Shown here piece by piece: positions 49,439 to 60,481 of a stretch of 64,000 nt of DNA. The translations under genes and the position numbers were made by a program. This DNA is from Polynucleobacter sp. JS-JIR-II-50 (GTDB lineage: Bacteria; Pseudomonadota; Gammaproteobacteria; Burkholderiales; Burkholderiaceae), in NCBI RefSeq assembly GCF_018687895.1, contig NZ_CP061307.1, positions 496,001 through 560,000 of the forward strand, given 5' to 3'. Below the pieces are notes generated by a model. The model was not told the DNA's origin. It made no database searches and saw nothing but the letters and a program-made list of their open reading frames with translations. Each line of letters begins with the position of its first letter. Within the stretch, counting starts at the first letter, position 1.

Positions 49439-50266
49439 ATGTTAAAAACCCGAGTCATTACCGCCCTTGTTCTATTGGCGGTATTGCTACCCATTCTGTT
49501 TTTGCTCCCGGCCATGTATGTTGGCGCATTTTTTTTGGTGGCTTTATTGGCCGCTGCTTGGGAATGGAGTCGTTTACTAGCGCCTGATGCAGGACGTGCT
49601 GCCTGGTTATACGCATTATTTTGCTTGGCCATTATTTTGTTTTTGCTGGGTATGCAAAATGCCTCCTGGCAATTTTCTTTATTACTTTTAGCCGTCATTT
49701 TTTGGTTCTTCGTTGCACCGTTTATCTTGGCGAAAGGCATGAATCTTTCGCTAGAAAAGCTGCGACCTTTTTATGTGGTTCTCGGCTTAATTTTGTTGCC
49801 AGCCACTTGGTTTGCATTGGTTTTCTTGCGCGAGTTAGGGCTGATCTTTTTGCTTAGCAGCATGGCTCTAGTATGGGTTGCCGATATTGGCGCTTACTTT
49901 GTTGGTAAGGCGTTTGGTAAGCACAAGCTTGCTGTGCAAATTAGTCCAGGTAAATCGATTGAAGGTGCCGTTGGCGGTTTAATGCTCTGCTATGTTTATG
50001 CGTTCTTATGCGTTTACTTTTTGCCTTTTGAGTCGACCTTGTTTGGTGCCTGGGCTATCCGCTTTGGTTGGGTTCCCATGTTCCTGATGGTCACGGTATT
50101 AACAGCCTTCAGTATTTTTGGGGATTTATTTGAATCTCAGTTAAAGCGTTTAGCTGGCGTCAAAGATTCTAGTCACTTATTACCAGGCCATGGCGGAGTG
50201 TTGGATCGGGTGGATGCTTTGATTCCGGCAATGCCCATCGCAGCGCTATTGGCGGGATTTGTGTAA
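49439..50266 (+). CDS. cdsA: Phosphatidate cytidylyltransferase (CDP-diglyceride synthase)
   Basis: 275-residue polytopic membrane protein with about eight helices. The family signature is near the C-terminus ([20 protein letters not shown] then GGVLDRVD). It makes CDP-diacylglycerol, the precursor of all phospholipids. dxr starts on its stop codon (TAATG). Confidence 0.95.
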   Translation: MLKTRVITALVLLAVLLPILFLLPAMYVGAFFLVALLAAAWEWSRLLAPDAGRAAWLYALFCLAIILFLLGMQNASWQFSLLLLAVIFWFFVAPFILAKGMNLSLEKLRPFYVVLGLILLPATWFALVFLRELGLIFLLSSMALVWVADIGAYFVGKAFGKHKLAVQISPGKSIEGAVGGLMLCYVYAFLCVYFLPFESTLFGAWAIRFGWVPMFLMVTVLTAFSIFGDLFESQLKRLAGVKDSSHLLPGHGGVLDRVDALIPAMPIAALLAGFV

Positions 50267-51462
50267 TGTCAGTCAAGCAGGTTGCCATTCTAGGTTCTAC
50301 TGGCTCCATTGGCGTTAATACGCTCGATGTGATTCGTGCTCACCCAGATCGCTTTAAGGTAGTCGCACTTACCGCAGCAAAGCAGGTGGATTTACTGGCT
50401 AAGCAGTGCGCTGAATTTACGCCAGCTATTGCGGTAGTAGCGGATGCTGATGGTGCCGCTCGCTTGAGCAAAATTTTGCTCGAGAAAAATATTAATACGC
50501 AGGTCTTGCATGGACCGCAAGCTTTAGTCAGCGCCGTTACTGAATCGCATTGCGATACCGTCATGGCTGCCATTGTGGGTGCAGCAGGATTGGTGCCCGC
50601 TTTAGCTGCTGCAAAAGCTGGCAAAAGAGTATTGCTCGCAAATAAAGAGGCCTTGGTCATGTCTGGCGATTTATTTATGCAGGCGATGAAGGTGGGGGGT
50701 GGCGAATTACTGCCAATCGATAGTGAGCACAATGCCATCTTTCAATGTCTGCCCATTCAATTTTCTAAAGACCCCAATCCGAGCTTAGGGGTTGAAGAAC
50801 TGTGGTTGACTGCCTCTGGTGGACCATTCAGGAGTACGCCGCTTGAGCAATTGGCCAGCATTACTCCCGAGCAGGCTTGTGCACATCCCAACTGGGTGAT
50901 GGGCAGAAAGATTTCAGTTGATTCTGCGACGATGATGAATAAAGGCCTTGAAGTGATCGAGGCGTTTTGGTTGTTTGGTTTGCCTTTGGAAAAAATTAAA
51001 GTATTAATTCATCCGCAAAGCGTTGTGCATTCGATGGTTCGGTATCGCGACGGTTCTGTGCTTGCGCAATTAGGTCAGCCTGATATGCGAACCCCTATTG
51101 CTTATGGTCTAGCATGGCCAGAGCGTATCGAAGCAGGTGTGGCTCCGCTCAGTTTGACGCAGTTGGCAAACTTAAGTTTTACCGATCCAGATCTAGAGCG
51201 ATTCCCTTGTCTTTCTTTGGCGTTTGCCGCCGCTAAGACTGGGGGTACAGCGCCAGCGGTTCTGAATGCTGCCAATGAGATTGCTGTAGCAGCATTCTTA
51301 GATGATGGTCTACCGTATTTGCAAATCCCCCATGTGGTGGAGAGCGTGTTGAGCTCTATTTCTTCCGTCAATGCAGATTCGCTAGAATTAATTCTGGATG
51401 TGGATGCTCGTGCTCGTCAAGCAGCGAAAGTGGTGGTGAGGGAAATTCTTTGCAGGCATTGA
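50266..51462 (+). CDS. dxr: 1-deoxy-D-xylulose 5-phosphate reductoisomerase
   Basis: 398 residues. NADPH-binding GSTGSIG is at residues 10-16; the metal and substrate segments [13 protein letters not shown] near 148 and [13 protein letters not shown] near 221 are present. Second step of the MEP isoprenoid pathway, supplying UppS encoded upstream. The last 13 bases overlap the start of rseP. Confidence 0.97.
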   Translation: MSVKQVAILGSTGSIGVNTLDVIRAHPDRFKVVALTAAKQVDLLAKQCAEFTPAIAVVADADGAARLSKILLEKNINTQVLHGPQALVSAVTESHCDTVMAAIVGAAGLVPALAAAKAGKRVLLANKEALVMSGDLFMQAMKVGGGELLPIDSEHNAIFQCLPIQFSKDPNPSLGVEELWLTASGGPFRSTPLEQLASITPEQACAHPNWVMGRKISVDSATMMNKGLEVIEAFWLFGLPLEKIKVLIHPQSVVHSMVRYRDGSVLAQLGQPDMRTPIAYGLAWPERIEAGVAPLSLTQLANLSFTDPDLERFPCLSLAFAAAKTGGTAPAVLNAANEIAVAAFLDDGLPYLQIPHVVESVLSSISSVNADSLELILDVDARARQAAKVVVREILCRH

Positions 51463-52583
51463 TTACTCTCGCAGCTTTTTTGTTAACCCTGGGTGTGTTG
51501 GTTAGCTTTCATGAGTTTGGGCATTTTTTTGCTGCCCGCTGTTGTGGAGTTCGAGTCCTTCGCTTCGCCATTGGTTTTGGTAAGCCGTTGTTCACTTACC
51601 ATGCAAAAAATAATACAGAGTGGGTATTGGCTGCAATTCCATTGGGCGGCTATGTGAAATTACTCGATGGTCGAGATCGCCAGCAAGTGATTGCCTCGGC
51701 CGATCAATCTGAAGCATTTGATCAAAAGCCCTTATGGCAGAGATCAATGATTGTGGCTGCGGGCCCATTAGCCAATTTCTTTTTAGCGATTGCCTTTTTT
51801 GCCTTGATCTATATGTCCGGCGCTCCGCAATTACCTGCTGTGCTACAAAATCCCCCTGAAAATTCGGTGGCTGCCAAGCTTGGGTTGGTAGCAGGTGATC
51901 GGGTGATTGGTTGGCAGAATTTGGGCTCTGAGGAGAGTGGTGCGCCCTTTTTTGGGGATTTTGACCCTGTGCCGAGTTGGAATGCCTTGCGCTGGAGCTT
52001 GATGGATGCGCTTACCGGACAGAATGGGTTTGCTCTAGAGCTAGCAACAGCTGCTGACGGAAGCTCCATAAAGTCCTTTTATGCCAAGGATTTACCCAAA
52101 ATTAGCCCTCATCAGGATCCGATGTTGGGCCTGGGCATTCTCCCTGCATTAACCCCCTTGGCGCAGTGGCAGGACCTGAAATTAGGGCCGGTGGATGCGC
52201 TCATTTTTGCCTCAAAGAGAGTGTGGGTAATTACAAAGGTTTCTGCAAGACTGATGGCTGGATTGTTTACCGGTAATACCTCCTTAAAACAGCTGGGTGG
52301 ACCCCTCAGCATTGCGGATATGGCGGGTAAATCAGCACAGGTGGGGTGGCAGCCATTTTTGGCCTTTTTGGCGCTTATGAGCATTAGCATTGGTTTGCTG
52401 AATTTGCTCCCTTTTCCGATGCTTGACGGGGGTCAGCTACTGTATGATGCATGGGAGTTGGTCGCTGGTAAGCGGATTTCGACATCAATGCAGGAGCAGC
52501 TCCAAAAAGTGGGCTTTATTTTGCTGATTTCTATGTCATTACTGGCCTTGTTTAACGATTTACAACGCTATATTTCGCCTTGA
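51450..52583 (+). CDS. rseP: RseP-type intramembrane zinc metalloprotease (short, one PDZ)
   Basis: 377 residues from a TTG inside dxr. The site-2 protease motifs are intact: HEFGH at residues 21-25 and LDGG at 325-328 (D326 as third ligand). E. coli RseP has about 450 residues and two PDZ domains between helices 2 and 3. Here the region from about 110 to 230 fits only one, and the protein is about 70 residues shorter. It presumably still cleaves an anti-sigma-E protein or leftover signal peptides. It sits in the usual dxr-rseP-bamA order, and its stop overlaps the bamA start. Confidence 0.93.
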   Translation: MQALITLAAFLLTLGVLVSFHEFGHFFAARCCGVRVLRFAIGFGKPLFTYHAKNNTEWVLAAIPLGGYVKLLDGRDRQQVIASADQSEAFDQKPLWQRSMIVAAGPLANFFLAIAFFALIYMSGAPQLPAVLQNPPENSVAAKLGLVAGDRVIGWQNLGSEESGAPFFGDFDPVPSWNALRWSLMDALTGQNGFALELATAADGSSIKSFYAKDLPKISPHQDPMLGLGILPALTPLAQWQDLKLGPVDALIFASKRVWVITKVSARLMAGLFTGNTSLKQLGGPLSIADMAGKSAQVGWQPFLAFLALMSISIGLLNLLPFPMLDGGQLLYDAWELVAGKRISTSMQEQLQKVGFILLISMSLLALFNDLQRYISP

Positions 52584-54919
52584 ATCCTCTGACACATTCT
52601 TTCCGTATTTTTGCCCGCTTCATCACCCATATCCTGGTATATTCTGTGCTTGGGTTGAGTTTGAATGCCTCCGCGGCCGAGTCATTTGTGGTGAAAGATA
52701 TTCGTGTTGAAGGTTTGCAGCGCGTAGAGCCTGGAACGGTATTTAGTTATTTACCTGTTCAAGTGGGTGATACCTTTACCGAAGAAAAAGGTGCGGAATC
52801 CATTAAGGCTTTGTATAGCACTGGATTTTTTAGAGACGTGCAAATTCAAGAGCAGGGTAACGTTCTCATTGTGATCGTGGAAGAGCGCCCAACGATTTCT
52901 CGTATTGAATTTACGGGGATGAAAGAGTTTGATCCCGAGATCGTGCGTAAGTCTTTAAAAACAGTGGGTGTTGCTGAAGCGCGTTTTTACGACAAGGCTC
53001 TAATTGATAAGGCCGAGCAAGAATTAAAGCGCCAATATGTTGGAAAAGGCATGTATGCGGCTGAGGTGGTCGCTACGGTTACCCCAGTTGAGCGTAACCA
53101 GGTTGCTATTTACTTCAATATTGATGAAGGCCCTGTTGCCAAAATTCAAGAGATTAACTTTATTGGTAATGAAGTCTTTAGCGAGAGCACGCTGAAAAGT
53201 GAGATGCAATTAAAAACTGGCGGTTGGTTGTCTTGGTACAGCAAAGATAATCTTTATTCCAAGCAAAAGTTAACTGCCGACTTGGAGTCCATTCGATCTT
53301 ATTACCTCAATCGTGGTTATCTCGAATTTGTGATCGAGTCTACTCAGGTGTCGATCACCCCGGATAAAAAGGGCATCTACCTCACTATTAGTATTCGTGA
53401 GGGTAAAAAGTTTACCGTTAAAGATGTGCGCTTAGCTGGTGAAACGTTGGGTAAAGAAGCAGAGTTGATGCAGTTGGTTGTTTTGAAGCCCGGGGATACA
53501 TTCTCATCGGCTAAATTAACCGAGAGCACCAAGGCAATTGCTGAGATATTGGGTTCTTATGGCTATGCATTTGCAACCATTAATCCGCAACCAGATATAC
53601 GTCGCGACGTTGCCGAGGTCGACCTCACTTTAGTGGTTGATCCAGGACGTCGTATCTACGTGCGCCAAGTGGCCATTTCTGGAAATGCAAGAACTCGTGA
53701 CATGGTGATTCGTCGCGAAATGCGTCAGTTCGAAAGCTCTTGGTTTGATAGTGACAAAATTGATCTATCCAAAAAGCGTTTAGGTCGCTTAGGTTATTTC
53801 ACTGAAACTGATGTCACCACGGAAGACGTTCCAGGCTCCCCTGATCAGGTTGACGTCAATGTCAAGGTTACAGAAAAGCCAACGGGTGCTGTCACTCTTG
53901 GTGCAGGCTTTTCTTCAACCGAGAAATTGATTTTGTCTGCCGGCGTTAATCAAGATAACGCGTTTGGTACTGGTACTGCGATTGGTTTGAATGCTTCGTT
54001 AGGTAAGATTACTCAGAATCTAACGCTCTCAAATTACGACCCGTACTTTACGGAAGATGGCATTAGTCGTTATACCGATCTGTACTATCGTTCATCCAAG
54101 CCTTTGTACTATGCTGGCGATCCAGATTATCAAATTAAGTCCGTTGGTTCCAACATTAAGTTTGGTGTTCCGTATACCGAGGTTGATCGTGTGTTCTTTG
54201 GAACAGGCATTGAGGTATTCAGTATTTATGCCACCACCAATACACCGATCCCTTATCAGAATTATGTAACCAGCTATGGCGGAACGGTGCCAGGCCGCTT
54301 GCAAACATACAACGTACCTCTAACAGTCGGATGGGCGCGTGATGGTCGCGATAGTACTTTGATTCCTTCTGACGGATCCTTGCAGCAGCTCTCTGCTGAA
54401 GTGGGAACCCCCGTTGGAGATCTCACTTTTTATCGTATTTATGGCCAGTACCAGAAATACCACTCATTCTCAAGAGGCAATATTCTGTCCTTTAATGGTG
54501 AGGTTGGTTATGGCGAGGCTTATGGCAGCAAGCCCTTCCCAATTACTAAAAACTACTATGTGGGCGGTATTGGCTCTGTTCGTGGCTATGCTCCTGGCTC
54601 TTTGGGCCCTCAGTACTACAACACCATTATTGGCTCCTACCAGCCTACTGGTGGTCAATCGAAAATTGTTACTAACGTGGAATACACCTTCCCTGTTCCG
54701 GGTTCGGGTGTCGATAAGACCTTGCGTCTATTTACCTTCGTGGACGGCGGTAATGCGTTTGGGGAAAACATCAATCTAGTTCTGAGATATTCCTATGGAT
54801 TGGGTTTATCATGGATATCACCATTAGGGCCACTGAAATTCAGCTACGGTATTCCGTATAAGTCACAACCAACGGACAACGTTCAGCGTTTGCAGTTCCA
54901 AGTAGGTACAGCGTTTTAA
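52580..54919 (+). CDS. bamA: Outer membrane protein assembly factor BamA
   Basis: 779 residues from a TTG that overlaps the rseP stop. A signal peptide (cleavage near NASA/AES, about residue 33), five POTRA domains (about 35-425) and a 16-strand barrel (about 430-779) are evident. The VRGYAPGS motif near 673 matches the conserved VRGY/F loop-6 motif and the protein ends in Phe, as expected of an outer-membrane barrel. It inserts beta-barrel proteins into the outer membrane. Confidence 0.96.
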   Translation: MNPLTHSFRIFARFITHILVYSVLGLSLNASAAESFVVKDIRVEGLQRVEPGTVFSYLPVQVGDTFTEEKGAESIKALYSTGFFRDVQIQEQGNVLIVIVEERPTISRIEFTGMKEFDPEIVRKSLKTVGVAEARFYDKALIDKAEQELKRQYVGKGMYAAEVVATVTPVERNQVAIYFNIDEGPVAKIQEINFIGNEVFSESTLKSEMQLKTGGWLSWYSKDNLYSKQKLTADLESIRSYYLNRGYLEFVIESTQVSITPDKKGIYLTISIREGKKFTVKDVRLAGETLGKEAELMQLVVLKPGDTFSSAKLTESTKAIAEILGSYGYAFATINPQPDIRRDVAEVDLTLVVDPGRRIYVRQVAISGNARTRDMVIRREMRQFESSWFDSDKIDLSKKRLGRLGYFTETDVTTEDVPGSPDQVDVNVKVTEKPTGAVTLGAGFSSTEKLILSAGVNQDNAFGTGTAIGLNASLGKITQNLTLSNYDPYFTEDGISRYTDLYYRSSKPLYYAGDPDYQIKSVGSNIKFGVPYTEVDRVFFGTGIEVFSIYATTNTPIPYQNYVTSYGGTVPGRLQTYNVPLTVGWARDGRDSTLIPSDGSLQQLSAEVGTPVGDLTFYRIYGQYQKYHSFSRGNILSFNGEVGYGEAYGSKPFPITKNYYVGGIGSVRGYAPGSLGPQYYNTIIGSYQPTGGQSKIVTNVEYTFPVPGSGVDKTLRLFTFVDGGNAFGENINLVLRYSYGLGLSWISPLGPLKFSYGIPYKSQPTDNVQRLQFQVGTAF

Positions 54920-54937
54920 TTGTTTAAGGAAAGTTTT

Positions 54938-55465
54938 ATGAAGCTTTATCAATCTTCTAAATGGATTCAAGTTGGCGTGATCGCTGCCATGACAGTAATC
55001 GCAGCCCCTCAAGTTTTCGCTCAAGATGCAGGAACGCGCGTTGCTGTTGTTAATTCTGAGAAAGTTTTCAACGAGTCGAACCTAGCTAAAGCAATGCAAA
55101 CTCGCCTGCAAAACGAATTTACTAAGCGCCAGAATGATTTGCGTGATAGCGCTCAAAAAATTAAATCTGCCGCTGAAAAGTTGGATCGCGATGCTGCCGT
55201 AATGAACGAAGCTGAGCGCGTTCGTCGCCAACGTGAGTTGGCTGATCAGGATCGTGAACTGCAACGTAAGCAACGCGAATTTACTGAAGATCTCAATCAG
55301 CGCACTTTCGAAGAGCGCGCTAAGATTGCTGAAAAAGCAAACTTAGTATTGAAGCAAATTGCAGAGCAAAGAAAAATTGACATCATCGTTCAAGAAGCAG
55401 CTTATGTCAGCCCTAAGGCTGATGTAACCGATGACGTTATCAAGGCTTTAAATAGCCAGAAGTAA
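54938..55465 (+). CDS. skp: Periplasmic OmpH/Skp-family chaperone
   Basis: The start at ATG 54938 was chosen for AAGGAAAG upstream; an in-frame TTG 18 bases earlier exists. 175 residues with a signal peptide ending VFAQ near residue 29 and a long helical hairpin rich in Arg, Lys, Gln and Glu (about 60-145), the tentacle of Skp. It carries unfolded outer-membrane proteins to BamA, encoded directly before it. Confidence 0.92.
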   Translation: MKLYQSSKWIQVGVIAAMTVIAAPQVFAQDAGTRVAVVNSEKVFNESNLAKAMQTRLQNEFTKRQNDLRDSAQKIKSAAEKLDRDAAVMNEAERVRRQRELADQDRELQRKQREFTEDLNQRTFEERAKIAEKANLVLKQIAEQRKIDIIVQEAAYVSPKADVTDDVIKALNSQK

Positions 55466-55470
55466 GCTTT

Positions 55471-56538
55471 ATGCCGACCGCCATTGAGCTGGCCGAACAG
55501 TTTCAAGCAAGCTTGGTGGGGGAGGCTTCCCACGGATTTACTGGCCTCGCTCCTTTGGAGCGAGCGCAGTCAGATCAAATTTCCTTCCTCAGCAACCCTC
55601 TTTATAGACAGCAAGCTAGCGATAGTGTTGCTGGCGCATTGATTGTTGGCAAGTCTGATTTAGAGTTTTTACAAGCTAATCCCGGTGCAAATTCTGCCAA
55701 GCGGGTGTACTTTGTCTCTAAAAATCCATACGCTACATTCGCCAGAATGGCGCAGTACTTTGCAAAAGCAAATAGCCCAATTTTTACCCCAGGAATTCAT
55801 CCTAGTGCAGTGATTGATTCCACCGCAAGCGTTCCATCTTCCTGCCACATCGGGCCATTTGTGCAAATTGGCGCGGGCGTAAAGTTGGGTGAACGTGTTT
55901 CTATTCTTGGAAATTCCAGCATTGCCAGGGACAGCATTATTGCAGGCGATACGCTGATCTATCCCTCCGTTTCTATTTATTACAGCACTCAGATTGGTGA
56001 GCGTTGCATTATTCATAGTGGCGCAGTCATCGGCGCCGATGGTTTTGGTTTTGCCCCAGATTTTTCTGCTACAGGCGGTGAGTGGGTCAAGATTCCTCAG
56101 ACGGGGCGAGTGGTCATTGGCAATGATGTCGAGATTGGCGCCTCAACCACGATTGATCGTGGCGCGATGAGTGATACGGTTATAGGTGCAGGAACAAAGA
56201 TTGATAATCAGGTGCAAATTGCGCATAACGTAGTGATAGGTAATTGCTGCGTTGTCGCTGGATGTGCAGCTATTTCTGGCAGTACCAAAATTGGTAATTT
56301 TTGCATCATTGGCGGCGCAGCAAACTTTGCGGGCCATCTCACGATTGCCGACAGAACTACGGTTTCTGGTAATACCTCTATTATTCGATCCATTACGGAG
56401 CCTGGGCAGCATTTCACAGGAGTTTATCCATCAATGCTCCACGGCGCCTGGGAGAAAAATGCGGCTATTTTGCGTGGGCTAGATAAAATACGTCAGCGCT
56501 TGCGCTTGTTAGACAAAAACAAAACTACGGAATCTTGA
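55471..56538 (+). CDS. lpxD: UDP-3-O-(3-hydroxyacyl)glucosamine N-acyltransferase
   Basis: 355 residues: an N-terminal uridine-binding domain (about 1-100) and a hexapeptide-repeat left-handed helix (about 105-320). The catalytic-type His lies in [11 protein letters not shown] near residue 252. Third step of lipid A synthesis. It follows skp by 5 bases, and fabZ follows after 46 bases. Confidence 0.95.
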   Translation: MPTAIELAEQFQASLVGEASHGFTGLAPLERAQSDQISFLSNPLYRQQASDSVAGALIVGKSDLEFLQANPGANSAKRVYFVSKNPYATFARMAQYFAKANSPIFTPGIHPSAVIDSTASVPSSCHIGPFVQIGAGVKLGERVSILGNSSIARDSIIAGDTLIYPSVSIYYSTQIGERCIIHSGAVIGADGFGFAPDFSATGGEWVKIPQTGRVVIGNDVEIGASTTIDRGAMSDTVIGAGTKIDNQVQIAHNVVIGNCCVVAGCAAISGSTKIGNFCIIGGAANFAGHLTIADRTTVSGNTSIIRSITEPGQHFTGVYPSMLHGAWEKNAAILRGLDKIRQRLRLLDKNKTTES

Positions 56539-56584
56539 GATTCTGTTAAATCAAAATTAATATTTACTTTTCAGCGGGTCATTT

Positions 56585-57034
56585 ATGAGCACACCAATCG
56601 CAATCGACATCAATAAGATTCTTCAATTGCTACCGCATCGCTATCCATTCCTATTGGTAGACCGCGTATTAGAAATTACCCCGCGTGAAAGCATCACCGC
56701 ATTAAAAAACGTCACCATGAATGAGCCTTTCTTTCAGGGTCATTTCCCAGATTTCCCAGTAATGCCTGGTGTGTTAATTATTGAGGCTTTAGCGCAAACT
56801 GCTGCTTTGCTCACATTCTCTGAAGAGCGCGCGGAAGATGCAATCTATTACTTTGCTGGCATTGATGGCGCACGCTTTAAAAAGCCCGTATTGCCTGGCG
56901 ATCAGTTAATCATGACTGCCACATTAGAGCGCGGTCGTGCTGGTATTTATAAGTTTGCTGTTAAGGCAACCGTGGATGGTGAGATTGCTGCAGAAGCTAA
57001 TATCACTTGTGCGGTTCGTACGAAAGGCGCGTAA
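56585..57034 (+). CDS. fabZ: 3-hydroxyacyl-ACP dehydratase FabZ
   Basis: 149 residues, hot-dog fold. The catalytic His is H53 in [11 protein letters not shown] and the catalytic Glu is E67 in [21 protein letters not shown] near residue 15 is diagnostic. It dehydrates 3-hydroxyacyl-ACP and so competes with LpxA and LpxD for the same pool, which explains its place in this operon. Confidence 0.97.
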   Translation: MSTPIAIDINKILQLLPHRYPFLLVDRVLEITPRESITALKNVTMNEPFFQGHFPDFPVMPGVLIIEALAQTAALLTFSEERAEDAIYYFAGIDGARFKKPVLPGDQLIMTATLERGRAGIYKFAVKATVDGEIAAEANITCAVRTKGA

Positions 57035-57831
57035 TGACTCGGATTCATGCATCCGCTGTTGTTGACAGCAAGGCTGAGCTGGCTAGTGATGTTGAGGTTG
57101 GCCCGTATTCCGTCATTGGCCCTAACGTCAAGATAGGTGCTGGTACTAAAGTGGGGTCTCATGCGGTGATTGAGGGTTACACCACAATCGGTGCGCAAAA
57201 TAGCTTTGCTCACTTTGCAGCCATTGGTGGCCCCCCGCAGGATATGAAATACCGTGGCGAGCCAACCCAGTTGATTATTGGTGACCGCAATACTGTGCGT
57301 GAGTTCACGACGATACATACGGGTACCTCACAAGACGAAGGCATTACTCGTATCGGTAACGATAACTGGATCATGGCTTATGTTCATATTGCGCATGACT
57401 GCCAGGTTGGTAATCACACGATTTTTTCAAGCAATGCGCAAATCGCTGGCCATGTTCAGGTTGAAGATTGGGCCATCATGGGCGGTATGTCTGGTGTACA
57501 TCAGTTTGTTCGTATTGGTCAGCATGCGATGTTGGGTGGTGCTTCCGCGCTAGTACAAGATATCCCACCATTTGTGATTGCTGCTGGAGATAAAGCCTCC
57601 CCTCACGGTATTAACGTTGAGGGTTTAAAGCGCCGCGGTTTCTCAAGTGAAACGATCTCTGCCTTACGTCAAGCCTATAAAGTACTTTATAAGGATGGCC
57701 TGAGTTTTGAGGACGCTAAAGTAGAGATTCAGAAGATGGTTGTTGCTTCAGCGGCAGATGCTGCTACTGCTGAGAAGCTCGCACAGTTCCATGACTTTAT
57801 TGCCGCTTCTACACGCGGCATTATTCGGTAA
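57034..57831 (+). CDS. lpxA: UDP-N-acetylglucosamine O-acyltransferase
   Basis: 265 residues. The ATG at 57034 overlaps the fabZ stop (TAATG) and gives the standard [11 protein letters not shown] opening; an earlier in-frame ATG lies inside fabZ. Hexapeptide repeats run to about residue 190, the catalytic His is H121 in HIAHDC, and a helical C-terminus follows. First step of lipid A synthesis. Confidence 0.97.
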   Translation: MTRIHASAVVDSKAELASDVEVGPYSVIGPNVKIGAGTKVGSHAVIEGYTTIGAQNSFAHFAAIGGPPQDMKYRGEPTQLIIGDRNTVREFTTIHTGTSQDEGITRIGNDNWIMAYVHIAHDCQVGNHTIFSSNAQIAGHVQVEDWAIMGGMSGVHQFVRIGQHAMLGGASALVQDIPPFVIAAGDKASPHGINVEGLKRRGFSSETISALRQAYKVLYKDGLSFEDAKVEIQKMVVASAADAATAEKLAQFHDFIAASTRGIIR

Positions 57832-57841
57832 CGGAAATACT

Positions 57842-59047
57842 TTGCCAAAGTTAGCTTGTGTAGCTGGCGAACCTTCTGGCGATCTATTAGCAGCGCCAGT
57901 TCTTAGTGCGCTAAATCAAATTCCGGATATGGCCGGTCTTGAGGTTTATGGAATCGGGGGGCCTCGCATGCAGGCCGAGGGCATGCGCTCCGATTGGCCC
58001 ATGGAAACCTTGAGTGTGCGAGGTTATGTTGAGGCTATTAAGCAGCTTCCATCTATTCTGAAGCTGCGTAAGGAGCTGATTGAAAACCTTCTGAATGAAG
58101 GTCGCCCAGACGTTTACTTGGGAATTGATGCCCCAGATTTCAATTTAGGTGTAGAGCTTCAATTACGCAAAGCAGGTATCCCCACTTTGCATTTGGTCTC
58201 GCCATCTATTTGGGCATGGCGAGCAGGGCGCATCAAGAAGATTTCCCAAGCAGTGGAACGCATGCTTTGCATCTTCCCCTTTGAAACTGAAATCTATGAC
58301 AAAGCTGGTGTGGCATCGACTTATGTGGGTCATCCACTGGCTAGTGAAATTCCGCTTGAACCTAATATTCAGCAAGCGCGAGAAAAATTAAGTAAACACC
58401 TCAAAATTCCTACTGCTTCACTTGAAGGGTTGGTAATTGCTGTCTTACCTGGAAGTCGTGGATCAGAGATTGAGCTCATTGCCCCGGTTTTTTTTGAAAC
58501 GATGCAGTTATTGGCTGAGAGGTTAAAAGGTCAGAAGCTACATTTCTTAATTCCGGTGGCAACACCACGATTACGTGAGCCTCTTGAACAACTTTTACTC
58601 AAGACAAAAAACAGCAATCCAGATATCCAGATTCATCTGCTGGATGGCATGGCTGATGAAGTGCTAGAAGCATCGGATGTTGTACTAATTGCTAGTGGTA
58701 CAGCCACTTTGCAAGCTGCCCTATGGAAAAAGCCGATGGTGATTTCTTATAAGGTGCCTTGGTTAACTGCGCAGATCATGAAACGCCAAGGCTATATGCC
58801 TTATGTAGGTCTGCCAAACATTTTGTGCGGCGAGTTCATTGTTCCTGAACTTCTTCAAAATGATGCTACTCCAGAAAAACTAGCTAATGCCATACAAGCC
58901 TGGTTAGAACATCCAGCTAAAGTTGTCAAACTCAAAGAACGTTTTGCCCGGATGCATGAAACTTTACGTCGCCCCACTGGTTTATTGGTTGCGCAAGCCG
59001 TAGTGCAAACTATTGCCAATCAACGTAAGAATAAAATAAGCGTATGA
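57842..59047 (+). CDS. lpxB: Lipid-A-disaccharide synthase
   Basis: 401 residues from the TTG at 57842, chosen because it places the conserved [12 protein letters not shown] at residues 7-18, where LpxB proteins have it, and GGAAAT-like purines precede it; the open frame extends back into lpxA, with an ATG at 57791. The GT19 motifs SPSIWAWR near 119 and LPGSRGSEI near 203 are present. It joins two acylated glucosamines. Its stop overlaps the rnhB ATG (ATGA). Confidence 0.94.
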   Translation: MPKLACVAGEPSGDLLAAPVLSALNQIPDMAGLEVYGIGGPRMQAEGMRSDWPMETLSVRGYVEAIKQLPSILKLRKELIENLLNEGRPDVYLGIDAPDFNLGVELQLRKAGIPTLHLVSPSIWAWRAGRIKKISQAVERMLCIFPFETEIYDKAGVASTYVGHPLASEIPLEPNIQQAREKLSKHLKIPTASLEGLVIAVLPGSRGSEIELIAPVFFETMQLLAERLKGQKLHFLIPVATPRLREPLEQLLLKTKNSNPDIQIHLLDGMADEVLEASDVVLIASGTATLQAALWKKPMVISYKVPWLTAQIMKRQGYMPYVGLPNILCGEFIVPELLQNDATPEKLANAIQAWLEHPAKVVKLKERFARMHETLRRPTGLLVAQAVVQTIANQRKNKISV

Positions 59048-59637
59048 GCCTTATTTGGGTTTGCGGTGTAGATGAAGCAGGGCGTGGACCATTAGTTGGT
59101 GCGGTGGTTGCTGGTGCCGTAGTGCTTGATCCCAATAATCCAATTGAAGGTTTAAAAGATTCTAAGAAGTTAACCGCTATTCGTCGTGAATATCTCTACG
59201 AGCAGATTATGGAAAAGGCAAAGGCTTGGGGTGTTGGCGAAGCCAGTCCAGCTGAGATCGATGAGGTGAATATTTTGCAGGCCACTATGCTGGCAATGCG
59301 CAGGGCAATTGAAGATCTCACTACACGCTTAGGCACTTGGCCTGATAAAGCATTGATTGATGGCAACCGTTGTCCGGAGTTACCGATTGCTGCAGAAGCG
59401 ATTGTGAAGGGTGATGCTAAGGAGCCTGCTATTTCAGCGGCATCGATAGTTGCCAAAGTCACGCGTGATCGCCAGATGCAGATATTGCATGAACGCCATC
59501 CAGAATATGGATTTGCGCAACACATGGGTTATCCAACGGAAGCGCATTTTGCAGCTCTCAAGCAATACGGCGTATGTGATCAACATAGAAGAAGTTTTTC
59601 GCCGGTGCGAAAAGTTCTAGAAAACCAAAACCATTAA
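59044..59637 (+). CDS. rnhB: Ribonuclease HII
   Basis: 197 residues, standard. The active-site D10-E11 lies in GVDEAGRG, with further Asp in ALIDGNR and [10 protein letters not shown] near 138-147. It removes ribonucleotides embedded in DNA. lpxA-lpxB-rnhB is a common proteobacterial order. Confidence 0.96.
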   Translation: MSLIWVCGVDEAGRGPLVGAVVAGAVVLDPNNPIEGLKDSKKLTAIRREYLYEQIMEKAKAWGVGEASPAEIDEVNILQATMLAMRRAIEDLTTRLGTWPDKALIDGNRCPELPIAAEAIVKGDAKEPAISAASIVAKVTRDRQMQILHERHPEYGFAQHMGYPTEAHFAALKQYGVCDQHRRSFSPVRKVLENQNH

Positions 59638-59640
59638 GTC

Positions 59641-60465
59641 ATGAACTTTGATCTCATCACCTCCAAAGAGAATCCCTTATTTAAAGAGATTCGTAACCTA
59701 CAGGCTACTGGATCTAAGGGGCAGAAGGCTAGACTCGCTTGCGGCCAAGCTTTATTGGAGGGCATTCATCTAGTTCAAACTTGGGTGGGTGATCCTGCTT
59801 TAAGAACTCTCCTCACATCAGAAATCGGCCTCAAGAATGTAGAGATCGCACAAGCCGTCTACGAACATCTCGAAATGTGTCCTGAGACTAAGGTATTTCA
59901 GCTAGATAGTGCCCTATGGGATCTACTGAGTGACTTAGTGAATGCCCCGCATATTGCAGGTTTGCTTGATCTACCCAAGTCCACGTTCGCGACACCCCAA
60001 TCCATTGCAACTTTTGATGGCGATGTCGTGATATTGGATCGAGTACAAGATGCGGGTAACGTGGGTTCTATTTTGCGCACCGCAGCTGCAGCAGGCTTTA
60101 CTCAAGTCATCGCTTTATCAGGCTGTGCCCATCTGTGGTCCACAAAAGTATTGCGTGCTGGTATGGGGGCTCATAAGCTGCTAGATTTATATGAAGGCTG
60201 GTCTAACCAACAGTTGCTGAGTGCAGTTACAGCGCCATTGCTTGCAGCTACAGCAGATGCAGAGCAAGATCTCTACTCCCTGAAAAAAGAGCTGCTGCAT
60301 CCGGTTGCTTGGGTAATGGGTAGCGAGGGGCAAGGTGTTTCGGATGATTTGCTAGCTCAAGCTAAAGGAGTTTCCATCCCGATTGATCCTAGGGTGGAAT
60401 CCTTGAATGTTTCAACTGCAGCAGCGGTATGCCTATTTGAGACTCTGCGGATTAGGCGTACTTAA
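59641..60465 (+). CDS. TrmH/SpoU-family RNA 2'-O-methyltransferase
   Basis: 274 residues. The SPOUT knot motifs are clear: motif 1 DAGNVGSILRTA near residue 138, motif 2 VMGSEGQGVSDDL near 223 and motif 3 IPIDPRVESLNVSTA near 244. An N-terminal substrate-binding domain (about 1-105) precedes them. It methylates a ribose 2'-O in rRNA or tRNA; the target site is not determined by sequence. It follows rnhB by 3 bases. Confidence 0.9.
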   Translation: MNFDLITSKENPLFKEIRNLQATGSKGQKARLACGQALLEGIHLVQTWVGDPALRTLLTSEIGLKNVEIAQAVYEHLEMCPETKVFQLDSALWDLLSDLVNAPHIAGLLDLPKSTFATPQSIATFDGDVVILDRVQDAGNVGSILRTAAAAGFTQVIALSGCAHLWSTKVLRAGMGAHKLLDLYEGWSNQQLLSAVTAPLLAATADAEQDLYSLKKELLHPVAWVMGSEGQGVSDDLLAQAKGVSIPIDPRVESLNVSTAAAVCLFETLRIRRT

Positions 60466-60481
60466 ACCAAGGGATTAAAAC

